64,000 bases of DNA, taken from positions 870,468-934,467 of the forward strand of contig BCGQ01000003.1 in NCBI GenBank assembly GCA_001599355.1, written 5' to 3'. Under the pieces are notes generated by a model. It was not told the origin of the DNA and made no database searches. It saw only the letters and a program-made list of their open reading frames with translations. Positions 1 to 9,095 of the stretch are shown here, piece after piece. Within the stretch, counting starts at the first letter, position 1; each line of letters starts with the position of its first letter. Made by a program: the position numbers and the translations under genes. The stretch is from Nakazawaea peltata. Its lineage: Eukaryota > Ascomycota > Pichiomycetes > Alaninales > Pachysolenaceae.

Positions 1-2
1 CA

Positions 3-734
3 ATTGTGGTTTTCAGTGAAATGCTCGAACAGGACAATAACACTGCTAATGATCATTTTGAGAATATTCAATCTACTAATTGGCAAACTTTGAGATTCAA
101 ACCTCCAACTCAACTGGCTACCCCTGATAATAAAAATGCTATTGGTTGGAGAGTGGAATTCAGACCAATGGAGATTTCCATCACTGATTTCGAAAACGCC
201 CTGTTCAGTACTTTTATCCCATTGCTTCTGAAGCTGATCTTGAAATACAAGCCTAATTTCTACATTCCAATGTCGTGCATTGAAAAAAACATGAAGATCG
301 CGCATCAAAGAGACTCGTGCATTAACTCCACTTTTTATTTCCGCAAAGATATTCTGTCTACTGAAACGAATAGCATTCTGGAATTGTCATTGAACCAAAT
401 TTTCAATGGGAGCGAAAATTTTGTTGGATTGATTCCTTTGGTGGAGAATTTGATACTGGAAGAGTTTGCACTGGAAACTGAATATCTGGCCAAGTTGAAA
501 CTTTACTTGAAATTGATCTCATGCAGAGCCAATGGTACAATTCCAACGACTGCTAAATTCATCAGAAACTTCGTATTGGCTCATCCACAGTACAAGAAGG
601 ATAGTGTAGTTTCTGAAGAGATTTCTTACGATTTGATTCAAAAATTGATAGATGTTACTAATTATGATCATCAACTGTTAAAAGAATTCTTTGGGGAATC
701 CTTTGCGCAATCATTAATAGAGCTGGGATACTGA
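3..734 (+). CDS. GSH1: Glutamate-cysteine ligase, C-terminal part (cut by window start)
   Basis: C-terminal 243 residues of gamma-glutamylcysteine synthetase, the rate-limiting cytosolic enzyme of glutathione synthesis (ATP-dependent joining of glutamate and cysteine). The reading frame is open to the window edge, so the true start lies outside; the family is usually 640-680 residues. Family signatures visible are NWQTLRFKPP, GWRVEFRPMEI and TDFENA, followed by ENMKIAHQRD. The CTG at 201-203 falls in FEN-A-x-F, where the human protein has SAY, so alanine fits. In S. cerevisiae this gene is a Yap1 target, and YAP1 lies at 46 kb here. Identification rests on recalled family sequence and is firm. 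Confidence 0.93.
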   Translation: MVVFSEMLEQDNNTANDHFENIQSTNWQTLRFKPPTQLATPDNKNAIGWRVEFRPMEISITDFENALFSTFIPLLLKLILKYKPNFYIPMSCIEKNMKIAHQRDSCINSTFYFRKDILSTETNSILELSLNQIFNGSENFVGLIPLVENLILEEFALETEYLAKLKLYLKLISCRANGTIPTTAKFIRNFVLAHPQYKKDSVVSEEISYDLIQKLIDVTNYDHQLLKEFFGESFAQSLIELGY

Positions 735-960
735 AAGTAATTTATCAAACGTTCTTAATAATTTACATAAATGTATAGAAAACGATTTCCTTTGTGGTTT
801 AAGAGTAATAATATGGCTGTGTGCTAGCATTTGCATAAAACGAGAGTCTGTGTATGTGTATATATATCTGTATCTATTCTTTACTCTACTCCTATATCTA
901 ATCCTCTTGTTACCCTTAGCAATTTACGATATTACTCAACCTGAAATTAAAAAAAAAACT

Positions 961-1032
961 GGGGCATACTGGGAATTGAACCCAGGGCCTCTCGCACCCA
1001 AAGCGAGAATCATACCACTAGACCACACGCCC
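961..1032 (-). tRNA. tRNA-Pro (anticodon UGG)
   Basis: 72-nt cloverleaf on the minus strand without intron. The 7-bp acceptor stem pairs GGGCGTG with TATGCCC (with G-U pairs), the anticodon stem is CTCGC/GCGAG around loop TTTGGGT, and the T loop is TTCAATT. The anticodon TGG is the complement of 998-1000. A run of A on the plus strand just before 961 is the Pol III T-terminator. Confidence 0.95.
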
Positions 1033-1506
1033 GTTTTGTATATTGACTTTTCCTCGCTAACATCCCTATCGTGAACCCTAGACTTTCTAAAATAGGAAAC
1101 AGCAACCACTCGGCAGTGTTGATCCACTAAAATTGCGCGTAATGAAGCTTTTTGAAAAGTTACTAAGATATTATTCAGAACTGAGGCGCTGAATCAAATT
1201 GTGGTGATGGTTACGAATTATAGGTCGGAACTTCAAGACAACTTGGTGTCTTTAACGGTAGTCTCATCAACTCTCTCAACCTTAAACAATTTCTCTTCTT
1301 TTCTTTTCAGTACCCCTTGCCCCCCACTCGCCCCTCCTCCTCCCCCTCCGATTTATCCCACGGTCTTTCCCCTTTAGTTAACCTACGGTGCGGGAAAAAT
1401 TCTTCCACAATTCCCCTTTTTCCAGATTTCTTGCTGTCGATTGATTGATTTAAAAATATAAATTAGATTGGGTTAATTCACATTTATAAATCAATTAATT
1501 GTCATT
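1033..1506 (+). promoter_or_regulatory. MCR1 upstream region
   Basis: Non-coding. It holds a strongly C-rich plus-strand tract at about 1312-1356 and one TTACTAA (1160-1166), which matches the yeast AP-1 (Yap1) consensus TTA(C/G)TAA. The segment before the ATG is AT-rich. I see no further gene; one possible C/D-box snoRNA was considered and rejected. Confidence 0.4.
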
Positions 1507-2394
1507 ATGTTCTCTAGACTGACTCTCAACAGATTTGCCATTCCAGCCGCTGCCACCGCCGCTGTTGCCATCGGCTCCGCTTACTACCTTTCCTCCTTGT
1601 CTACTATTCAAAACGAAACTGGTAAGACTTTCACTGGTAGTGACGAATGGTTCGACTTGAAATTGAAGAAGGCCACCGCTATTAGTTCTGACACCAAACA
1701 TTACACTTTCGAGTTGAAGAACCCAGACGATGTCAGTGGTTTAGTTACTGCCTCCTGTGTCTTTGCTAAATTTGTCACTCCAAAGGGTTCTAACGTTGTC
1801 AGACCATACACTCCAATCTCTGATGTCGACCAAAAGGGTACCATTGACTTTGTCATTAAGAAGTACCCAGACGGTAAGTTCACCAACTACCTTGATGGTT
1901 TGAAGGAAGGTGACACTGTCCAATTCAAGGGTCCAGCTGTCAAGTTCAAGTGGGAGCCAAACGCCTTCAAGGAAATTGCTTTAATTGGTGGTGGTACCGG
2001 TATCACTCCATTGTACCAATTGGTTCATGAGATCACCAAGAACCCAGCTGACAAGACTAAGGTTAAGTTATTCTACGGTAACAAGAGTGCTGATGATATC
2101 TTGATTAAGAAGCAATTGGATGACATTGCCGCTAAGCACCCAGACCAAGTTGAAATCACCTACTTTTTGGACAAGGCTCCAGAAAACTGGTCCGGTAAGA
2201 CTGGTTTCATCACTAAGGATTTCTTGAAGGAGAAGTTGGCTGCTCCATCTGACAGCATCAAGATCTTCGTTTGTGGTCCTCCAGCTTTGTACAATGCCAT
2301 CTCTGGTAACAAGGTTTCTCCAAAGGACCAAGGTGAATTGACCGGTGCTTTGGCTGAATTGGGTTACAACAAGGAACAAGTCTTCAAATTCTAA
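1507..2394 (+). CDS. MCR1: Mitochondrial NADH-cytochrome b5 reductase
   Basis: 295 residues, close to S. cerevisiae Mcr1 (302). It transfers electrons from NADH to cytochrome b5 or other acceptors and serves sterol synthesis and ascorbate-radical reduction; in yeast it sits in the outer membrane and intermembrane space. An N-terminal hydrophobic anchor (about residues 10-31) is followed by the FAD-binding motif RPYTPISD (from R99), the NADH-binding GGGTGITPLYQL (from about G161), CGPP (C256) and the family C-terminus DQGELTGAL..EQVFKF. Codon use is highly biased: it has only one CTG, at codon 5, as expected of a well-expressed gene that avoids this codon. Confidence 0.96.
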   Translation: MFSRLTLNRFAIPAAATAAVAIGSAYYLSSLSTIQNETGKTFTGSDEWFDLKLKKATAISSDTKHYTFELKNPDDVSGLVTASCVFAKFVTPKGSNVVRPYTPISDVDQKGTIDFVIKKYPDGKFTNYLDGLKEGDTVQFKGPAVKFKWEPNAFKEIALIGGGTGITPLYQLVHEITKNPADKTKVKLFYGNKSADDILIKKQLDDIAAKHPDQVEITYFLDKAPENWSGKTGFITKDFLKEKLAAPSDSIKIFVCGPPALYNAISGNKVSPKDQGELTGALAELGYNKEQVFKF

Positions 2395-2659
2395 GTTAGA
2401 ATTGCCTTTATATATTCAATTATTTAAAGATTATTTAATTATTGTAGGTTGGTAGTTGTGCTGGGTAACCTCTGTTATTCTCTTTATTGCATTTTGGTCG
2501 GTTTGTGCTCCCCCATCTCCACCTACCCCACCTCCTCTAATCCCTCGCTCAGTAAGCGAAATCTCTAAGGTTTTTTCCTGGGTGAAATATTTTTCTTTGG
2601 AGCCGATGGGGAAGATGTGTGGAAGAAAGCAGTGAACCAGAGCAGTAGCCTAGAGCCCA

Positions 2660-4183
2660 ATGAGTCTGTTGAATGATTTCCCAAAGGTAAGAATTGCTGT
2701 CGAAGGTTGTTGTCATGGTGAACTTGACAATATTTATCAACATTTAGAGGAGATCACAGTACTGAAAGGTCAGCCATTACCAGAGTTATTGATTATATGT
2801 GGTGACTTTCAGCTGATACGAAACCAACAAGATTTACAATGTATATCTATACCTCCCAAGTACCAAAAGATTGGTGATTTCATTAAATACTATTCTGGTG
2901 AGAAGGTGCTGCCTGTGCTAACGATATTTGTCGGTGGAAATCATGAACTGTCAAACTATATGGATGAGTTGAAATATGGTGGATGGGTCGCCCCTAATAT
3001 CTATTTTTTAGGGCACTCTGGAGTTATATGGTACAAAGGATTACGGATCAGTGGGATATCTGGTATTTGGAACCCATCAGATTTCAATACCCCAAGACTT
3101 GAAATCCCACCTTACAAGAACCCTAAATTTTTGAAATCTGCATATCATGTACGGAAACTTGACTTCATCAAGCAGTCTTTGATATCCAAACCATTGTCTG
3201 TGACAATTTCGCATGATTGGCCGAAAGATATTGTACATCATGGTGACATGGCCCGTTTATTAAGGTTCAAGCCCTTCTTCAAAAAAGATATAGAGACTGG
3301 AAGATTGGGTTCCGTAGTTAACAAAGTATTATTGGAAAATCAAAGACCTTTATTCTGGTTTAGTGCTCATTTACATCTGAGATTCGATGCACTTGTGATT
3401 CATAATGACTCATTTAAGAGGAAGAATAGTTTATCTGAGGTGATGGATTCGAAGAAACTTAAAAGTAATCCTGAAGAGATTGTTATAGAGATGTCTAGTG
3501 ATGAAGAAGAAGGTAAGGAAACCCCAGGTGAAACTCCAATTGACCCTCCAGCTAATGCTGATCCAGTAGAGCTTGAGCCTACTCCAGTTGATCCTGCTCC
3601 AACTAATCCTTCTTCTAACACCCAAGAACTACAATTAGATATCAATTCGTCTTCAGATGATGATCTGGATGAATTGCCTACCTATGAAGGACAATCTCAA
3701 TCCAAACTCGTCCAAATTGTACCTGAACAACCACCTTCAATCGCCCATTATGAATTAGAGTCACTCGCCTCTTCAACCACATTCCTTGCTCTCGACAAAT
3801 GTCTTCCTCGTCGTAAGTTCCTCGATATAATTCATGTCCCCGTCACTTCTACAAAGCACCCGTCTTATAACGACGCGCAATTGTACCATGACAAAGAATA
3901 CATTGCAATTACGAGGGTGGTGCATAATAACTTTGTGAAAACGGAATTCTACCAAAAATTACATAAATTTGAACAAATTTTCGATTTAGATACCACGATT
4001 AGGTCAGATTTAAATCGTGAAGTACTTTTAGAGTTACTGAGGTTAGAGGCACAAGCAGAGGAAGACTTTGTGATTCCAGAATCGAATTTCGTACAGACAG
4101 CTAAGATTGATGCTACTGAGTTGATTGTGTATGAGAACCCTCAAACTTCGAAATTTATTAGTGCTTTTAATATCATCGATTGA
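2660..4183 (+). CDS. DBR1: RNA lariat debranching enzyme
   Basis: 507-residue metallophosphoesterase that cleaves the 2'-5' bond of intron lariats in the nucleus. The metal-binding signatures are in order: GCCHGE (residues 16-21), GDFQ (48-51), GNHE-x-SN (93-99), YGGWVAPNIYFLG, and ISHDWP near residue 188. The C-terminal half carries an acidic serine/proline-rich insert (about 270-350) before the conserved C-terminal domain. Two CTG codons are diagnostic: 2909-2911 and 2948-2950 stand at the alanines of the family motifs APVLTIF and GNHEASN. Start chosen at the ATG 16 codons before GCCHGE. Four spliceosomal introns in this same window give it substrate. Confidence 0.95.
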   Translation: MSLLNDFPKVRIAVEGCCHGELDNIYQHLEEITVLKGQPLPELLIICGDFQLIRNQQDLQCISIPPKYQKIGDFIKYYSGEKVLPVLTIFVGGNHELSNYMDELKYGGWVAPNIYFLGHSGVIWYKGLRISGISGIWNPSDFNTPRLEIPPYKNPKFLKSAYHVRKLDFIKQSLISKPLSVTISHDWPKDIVHHGDMARLLRFKPFFKKDIETGRLGSVVNKVLLENQRPLFWFSAHLHLRFDALVIHNDSFKRKNSLSEVMDSKKLKSNPEEIVIEMSSDEEEGKETPGETPIDPPANADPVELEPTPVDPAPTNPSSNTQELQLDINSSSDDDLDELPTYEGQSQSKLVQIVPEQPPSIAHYELESLASSTTFLALDKCLPRRKFLDIIHVPVTSTKHPSYNDAQLYHDKEYIAITRVVHNNFVKTEFYQKLHKFEQIFDLDTTIRSDLNREVLLELLRLEAQAEEDFVIPESNFVQTAKIDATELIVYENPQTSKFISAFNIID

Positions 4184-4411
4184 TGATTCATACCCCCTAA
4201 ATTACCCCTTTAATAGCCCCTTAAATAGCCCTCTAATACCCCTTCAAATTTTTCTTAAGGATCGTCTTAATTTAGTAGTGCGCACATCCCCAATTTCCCA
4301 ATTTGTAATCCTCCTTTTTGTTTTCATTTTGCGATCGATTAAAATTCGCCTCCCGCTGAAGCAGAAGGAAAGGAAGAAGGGACCAGTGTAGGAGTGAGTA
4401 ATAAGCTGAAG

Positions 4412-5734
4412 ATGCCACCAAAAGAGGATTGGGAGAAGTATAAGGCTCCAATTGAGGATGAAGATAAACCTGAGGAGAAGATTAAGCCTCTTTCCGAAGG
4501 TGACATCCAAGTGTTAAAGACATATGGAGCCGCCCCTTATGGATCGGCATTGAAATTGATTGAGAAGGATTTGAAAGAGATTGAGAGTAGAATTAAGGAG
4601 AAAGTTGGTATAGAGGAGAGCGACACCGGTTTGGCGCCTTCGTCATTGTGGGATGTCCTGGCCGATAAGCAAAGAATGTCTGAAGAACAACCTTTACAAG
4701 TTGCCAGGTGTACTAAGATTATTAAGAGCGCCGATGAGGACGAAGCTGATGAGAAGTCTAAATATGTGATAAATATCAAGCAGATTGCCAAGTTCGTTGT
4801 TGGATTGGGTGAGAAAGTGTCTCCAACTGATATTGAGGAAGGTATGAGAGTAGGTGTCGATAGAACTAAGTATGAGATTCAATTACCTTTGCCTCCTAGA
4901 ATCGATCCTTCTGTTACAATGATGACAGTTGAAGAGAAGCCTGATGTCACATATACTGATGTGGGAGGTTGTAAAGAACAAATAGAGAAGTTAAGAGAGG
5001 TTGTTGAATTGCCATTGTTGTCCCCTGAAAGATTTGTCAAATTAGGTATTGATCCTCCAAAGGGTATTTTATTATACGGACCTCCAGGTACTGGTAAGAC
5101 ATTATGTGCTAGAGCCGTTGCTAATAGAACTGATGCTACCTTCATTAGAGTCATCGGTTCCGAATTAGTCCAGAAGTATGTTGGTGAGGGTGCCAGAATG
5201 GTTAGAGATTTATTCGAGATGGCAAGAACTAAGAAGGCATGTATTATATTTTTCGATGAAGTCGATGCTATTGGAGGGGCCAGATTTGATGATGGTGCTG
5301 GTGGTGATAATGAAGTTCAAAGAACCATGTTGGAATTGATTACTCAATTGGATGGTTTCGATCCAAGAGGTAACATCAAAGTGATGTTCGCAACCAACAG
5401 ACCAAATACATTGGATCCTGCATTGTTAAGACCTGGAAGAATCGATAGAAAAGTTGAATTCTCCTTGCCAGATTTGGAAGGACGTGCTAATATCTTCAGA
5501 ATCCACTCCAAATCAATGTCTGTGGAAAGAGATATCAGATGGGAATTGATCTCTAGATTGTGTCCAAACTCTACTGGTGCTGAGTTAAGATCGGTCTGTA
5601 CTGAAGCTGGTATGTTCGCCATTAGAGCCAGAAGAAAGGTAGCCACTGAAAAAGATTTCTTGGCTGCTGTCGAGAAGGTCATCAAGGGTAACATGAAGTT
5701 CAGTTCAACAAGCAGATACATGCAATACAACTAG
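4412..5734 (+). CDS. RPT1: 26S proteasome regulatory particle ATPase Rpt1
   Basis: 440 residues (S. cerevisiae 467). One of the six AAA ATPases of the 19S base that unfold substrates and open the 20S gate. The N-terminus [13 protein letters not shown] is nearly identical to the family, which fixes the start; an in-frame GTG 18 bases upstream is not needed. Walker A GPPGTGKT spans residues 223-230, Walker B is IIFFDEVDA, and the arginine fingers lie in [13 protein letters not shown] at 4658-4660 (residue 83) aligns with alanine in human Rpt1 (LWDLAADKQ). No perfect Rpn4 PACE element (GGTGGCAAA) is seen in the 228-bp upstream gap. Confidence 0.97.
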   Translation: MPPKEDWEKYKAPIEDEDKPEEKIKPLSEGDIQVLKTYGAAPYGSALKLIEKDLKEIESRIKEKVGIEESDTGLAPSSLWDVLADKQRMSEEQPLQVARCTKIIKSADEDEADEKSKYVINIKQIAKFVVGLGEKVSPTDIEEGMRVGVDRTKYEIQLPLPPRIDPSVTMMTVEEKPDVTYTDVGGCKEQIEKLREVVELPLLSPERFVKLGIDPPKGILLYGPPGTGKTLCARAVANRTDATFIRVIGSELVQKYVGEGARMVRDLFEMARTKKACIIFFDEVDAIGGARFDDGAGGDNEVQRTMLELITQLDGFDPRGNIKVMFATNRPNTLDPALLRPGRIDRKVEFSLPDLEGRANIFRIHSKSMSVERDIRWELISRLCPNSTGAELRSVCTEAGMFAIRARRKVATEKDFLAAVEKVIKGNMKFSSTSRYMQYN

Positions 5735-5793
5735 TTTACATATTATAAAAAATACATAATGCACTATATTAAATTCATTAGCTCTAAATCTAT

Positions 5794-6414
5794 TCATTCC
5801 CACCAACTGACACAGCCCATACCGTCGGTCTGGCAACTGGCTATGATGGCGTATGGTGGTACTCTCTTTGAGTCAGTCTCTTTATCTTTGTCCTTTTTAG
5901 AGTCATGGAGCCCAGGAAGGTCATTATGAGGTCCTTTAGGCTTTGTATTGGTGAATACTTCCTCCTCGATTCTGAAGTTGATCTTCTCATTAACATCTAA
6001 ATACAATTCTGTTTCTCCATCGGGACTCCAGATCCAAGCATTCTCTTTGGAGGAGTAATGGGTATTTTCGAAAAGATAGTCCTTTGGGATAAAGACATCG
6101 TTGAAGAACTCCATCTTAACTTTGATTCCTTCAGGAGTACACTTCTCTATCCATCCCTGTATCACTTCTCCAATGAAAGGTTTCCATACCACACATCTAA
6201 ACTTGACATCTACATACAGGGCACCGTCTCCTGGTTTGAGCATTCCATCGTCCATCGATAAAACATCCCATACCGTTATCACCAACCCAAGCTTATGGAT
6301 CACTTTGTTGGCGTATTTGACATTCAACTCATTAACCACTGCTTTCCGTAATGGAATATTGAAAGCACTAGGGGAGATTTGGATCAAATCTGATATTACT
6401 GAAAGTTGGAACAT
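5794..6414 (-). CDS. RPC25: RNA polymerase III subunit C25
   Basis: 206 residues (S. cerevisiae 212), the Rpb7 homologue in the Pol III stalk needed for initiation. Signatures are the N-terminal MFQLSVISDLIQI, the region KPGDGALYVDVKFRCVVWKPFIGEVIQGWI, the OB-fold segment VFIPKDYLFENTHY..ENAWIW, and the invariant C-terminus CQTDGMGCVSWWE. It converges on RPT1, with 59 bp between the stops. The upstream region carries an AAAAATTTTTT (RRPE-like) run and the shared TTTTCTTAGGA element. Confidence 0.96.
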   Translation of the reverse strand: MFQLSVISDLIQISPSAFNIPLRKAVVNELNVKYANKVIHKLGLVITVWDVLSMDDGMLKPGDGALYVDVKFRCVVWKPFIGEVIQGWIEKCTPEGIKVKMEFFNDVFIPKDYLFENTHYSSKENAWIWSPDGETELYLDVNEKINFRIEEEVFTNTKPKGPHNDLPGLHDSKKDKDKETDSKRVPPYAIIASCQTDGMGCVSWWE

Positions 6415-6896
6415 ATCACAGGGTTAAGTCGTAGTCTTTTCTTGAGTTTTTCCTGTTCTACGCAGTCAGTGTCACCTCTTTTCAGCTCCTACCTGTCACC
6501 TCCTCTGCTCGATCTCTTCTCTTCTCTTCCCTAGTAGAAAAATTTTTTCTTAGGAATTTAATTTTAGATGAGCGTAATATGATTAAGGGGGAGGGGAGAA
6601 GGTGAGCGTAAAGGGGTAAAGGGGTAAATGAAGATTAATAAGGGGGTGGTGATAGGTGGTGATGGGAGGGGAAGGGGGGTCGATAATCTGATGAAGCGGT
6701 GGCTTCCAACGGTGATAGTAAATAACTAGTAAATACGATTCGGAATTATTTCGTTTGTTAATACGTCATCCTCATAAACTGCCTAGGTCAGTTAATCTGA
6801 CCCCCATTTGACCCCTTCGTCTACCCACCCCATCAAATTTACATCAACTAATCATCTACACCAAATTAATAACATAAAAATTACTCTATACAATTA
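6415..6896 (-). promoter_or_regulatory. RPC25 promoter region and PUF6 3' flank
   Basis: Non-coding. It holds an RRPE-like AAAAATTTTTT near 6538-6548, the TTTTCTTAGGA element at 6545-6555, a GATGAG (partial PAC) near 6568, and a long G-rich plus-strand tract at about 6585-6682, which is C-rich on the RPC25 sense strand. Confidence 0.4.
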
Positions 6897-8885
6897 TCAC
6901 CAACCCTCTAATTTAGCCAAGAGTTGAGCGCCCTTATTATCATTTTCCTTTTCGGATTTTATGAGTTTCTTGTTTTCCTTAATCAACTTCAAAAACAGTT
7001 TCAGGTCAGAGTTCTTGGCCCCCTCAGCCTTAAGGCTGTCGTATAAAGAGACAATGACAAAAGAACCATCGGATTTGATCCAGTTAGGAAGGTTGTTTTC
7101 TGGAGCATCGATACCGAAGAGCTCGTTAGAGAATTTCAAAGCGAATGGGAAACCCAATTGGCACTTCTCGTCAACTTTGATGACCTTCTTCTCAGCGTTA
7201 TTCCAACGACCACCTTGAATCAAGGTCTTTAAGAATCTAGCAGAGAATTGTTTATTGATCAAGTGCTTCTCATCGGTAACAGGACCCTTGAAGGATTCAA
7301 TTACCAGACTAACAGCTTGTTCACGTTTGTCAGATTCGATCTCTTCATTCAACAAGACTTCACCGACAAATTGAGATCCAATATTCTCGGACATCGATTC
7401 GATTGGGTGCTCAATGATACAGTCAAGGAAAAGAGGCAGGAATGCCTTCAACAATTCCAGTCTTCTTTGAGGTTGTTCCTTCTTGGAAGTGTTCTTCGAC
7501 ATCTCCTCGTACTTTTGGAATTCCTTCTTGGCCGAAGGAGAGAAGAAGTGAGAGTCCAACCCATTCAACAAGTATATAAGAGGACGTCTTGCGTATTTGT
7601 CGGTAATTAACTCATGCATAACTGGGGCAAACTCGTTTGCAAACGACTTGCTGACCAAAACAGTATCGTCTACGGTCATGAAGATGGTGATCAAAACAAT
7701 GTTACCGTAATCATTCTTGATTAAAGTGACAGCGTGTTGTTTCAATGATCTGATAAGTTGTTTTCTTTCCTTAGCGTTGGCCTTGGCAATTAAAGTACAA
7801 GCAACCTCAGCACCTTCTTGTGTATGTACCAACTCGGCAAATTGTTCCAGTAATAACTCGATGAATTCAGAGGTTTCCTTTTCATCGATGATCTTGACAT
7901 AATCCCTCATAGCAGCATGCAAAATTTGGAAACCAGTAGATCCCTTCTCGACAGAAGCAGTAATGGTTCCAATCAAATTTCTGGCGATCAAGTTTCTCTT
8001 CTCCAGAGACTCGGCACAGATCTCTTCAATACTCTTTCCTTCACCGGCATCTTTGAAGAAGGCATATTCGGCACCCCAGAATTCTCTAATCATTTGTTTC
8101 TTTTGTTTGGCAGTGGAGTACAACACATACAAATCTTCCACAACATAAGCACCTTCTCTGTGTCTCATCAACTTTCTTAATTTACCATGTAATTCATTGA
8201 GGATCATTTCTCTGGATTCCTTAGATCCATAATGCAACAACTTGACCAAAAGGTACTTACCGTATGCACTGGTGGCCAAAGCATAGAAGTTACCCTTCAA
8301 TGAGGTAGTGATAACGTCTCTTCTAGCCTTGGAAGAATATTTTACAAGAGTTTGTACTACTCTGGAAGCATCATGCTTCAAAACCAATTCCTTGATAACA
8401 TCTTTAGAGTATTCCCAAACCTCATCAGATAACTTATCTCTTTGGGCCTTTGGCATTGGTGGGTTCTTAACTCTCAATTTCTCCCAAAGAGCCTTGATCT
8501 TTTGTACTTCAACACCTGCCTTTCTTTGTAACTTTCTCTCTGCCAATACTCTCTTTTGTTCGGCATGTTGTTCTTTAGAGCTTTGTTTGTTCTCGTTATT
8601 CAGAGCTGGGCCATCTCTTTCCTCAGTTTCACCTTCATCTTCCTCTTCTTCACCTTCTCCAGCCTCTTCAGCCTCGTCATCAAGCAGATCAAGTTCGTCT
8701 TCTTCCTCTTCCTCTTCCTCTTCAGAAGACATCTCCTCAGAACTTGACTCTTCCTCACTGCTAGAAATCTCGCTCTCAGAAGACTCCACAACCTTACTCT
8801 TCAGGCCATTTGTCTTCGATTTCTTCACACCTGCCTTCTCGGTGCTACTCGAACCACGCTTGTTGCTGATCTTAGCTGGTGCCAT
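6897..8885 (-). CDS. PUF6: Pumilio-family RNA-binding protein Puf6
   Basis: 662 residues (S. cerevisiae 656). A nucleolar PUF-A-type protein that acts in 60S ribosome assembly and represses ASH1 mRNA translation. The N-terminal about 130 residues are lysine-rich and then strongly acidic (Ser/Glu blocks), followed by PUM-like repeats from about residue 150 to 560, for example KHDASRVVQTLVKYSS, TSAYGKYLLVKLLHYGS, HREGAYVVEDLY, KNDYGNIVLITIF. Start placed at MAPAKISNKR; the frame extends 14 codons upstream but only from a TTG. The promoter carries a PAC element (GCGATGAG on the minus strand) and RRPE-like A/T runs, as in ribosome-biogenesis genes. Confidence 0.94.
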   Translation of the reverse strand: MAPAKISNKRGSSSTEKAGVKKSKTNGLKSKVVESSESEISSSEEESSSEEMSSEEEEEEEEDELDLLDDEAEEAGEGEEEEDEGETEERDGPALNNENKQSSKEQHAEQKRVLAERKLQRKAGVEVQKIKALWEKLRVKNPPMPKAQRDKLSDEVWEYSKDVIKELVLKHDASRVVQTLVKYSSKARRDVITTSLKGNFYALATSAYGKYLLVKLLHYGSKESREMILNELHGKLRKLMRHREGAYVVEDLYVLYSTAKQKKQMIREFWGAEYAFFKDAGEGKSIEEICAESLEKRNLIARNLIGTITASVEKGSTGFQILHAAMRDYVKIIDEKETSEFIELLLEQFAELVHTQEGAEVACTLIAKANAKERKQLIRSLKQHAVTLIKNDYGNIVLITIFMTVDDTVLVSKSFANEFAPVMHELITDKYARRPLIYLLNGLDSHFFSPSAKKEFQKYEEMSKNTSKKEQPQRRLELLKAFLPLFLDCIIEHPIESMSENIGSQFVGEVLLNEEIESDKREQAVSLVIESFKGPVTDEKHLINKQFSARFLKTLIQGGRWNNAEKKVIKVDEKCQLGFPFALKFSNELFGIDAPENNLPNWIKSDGSFVIVSLYDSLKAEGAKNSDLKLFLKLIKENKKLIKSEKENDNKGAQLLAKLEGW

Positions 8886-8950
8886 TTTATCCGATATTCC
8901 TATAAAACTACTACCTAGTTCAACCAATCTGCCCTCTTCCTACAAAGATC

Positions 8951-9011
8951 TGAAAATTTTCCTCTTATAAAAATTTTCTTAGGAGAATAAAAATTTTTTT
9001 TTCCTCATCGC
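8951..9011 (-). promoter_or_regulatory. PAC plus RRPE-like elements upstream of PUF6
   Basis: CTCATCGC at 9004-9011 is the exact complement of the PAC core GCGATGAG. Three A/T-run elements of RRPE type (A3-5 T4-7) lie at 8952-8960, 8969-8977 and 8988-9002. This pairing marks ribosome-biogenesis promoters in S. cerevisiae (Dot6/Tod6 and Stb3 sites). It lies 66-126 bp upstream of the start. Confidence 0.6.
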
Positions 9012-9095
9012 TCTGCTCTACATATAAAAAAGGTCGTGTACAGTCCATAGATATATTAAAATTGGGGGTGTGGGGGTTAGGGGGGTTATATAAAT

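Noticed and set aside
1180-1290. Possible C/D-box snoRNA on the minus strand upstream of MCR1
   Set aside because: TTGATGA and CTGA words are about 95 nt apart but there is no terminal stem, and I could not find a rRNA guide match for yeast.
8308-8970. 220-codon serine-rich open frame on the plus strand opposite PUF6
   Set aside because: It mirrors the Ser/Glu-rich acidic tract of PUF6 (GAA/GAG read backwards as TTC/CTC) and has no family features.
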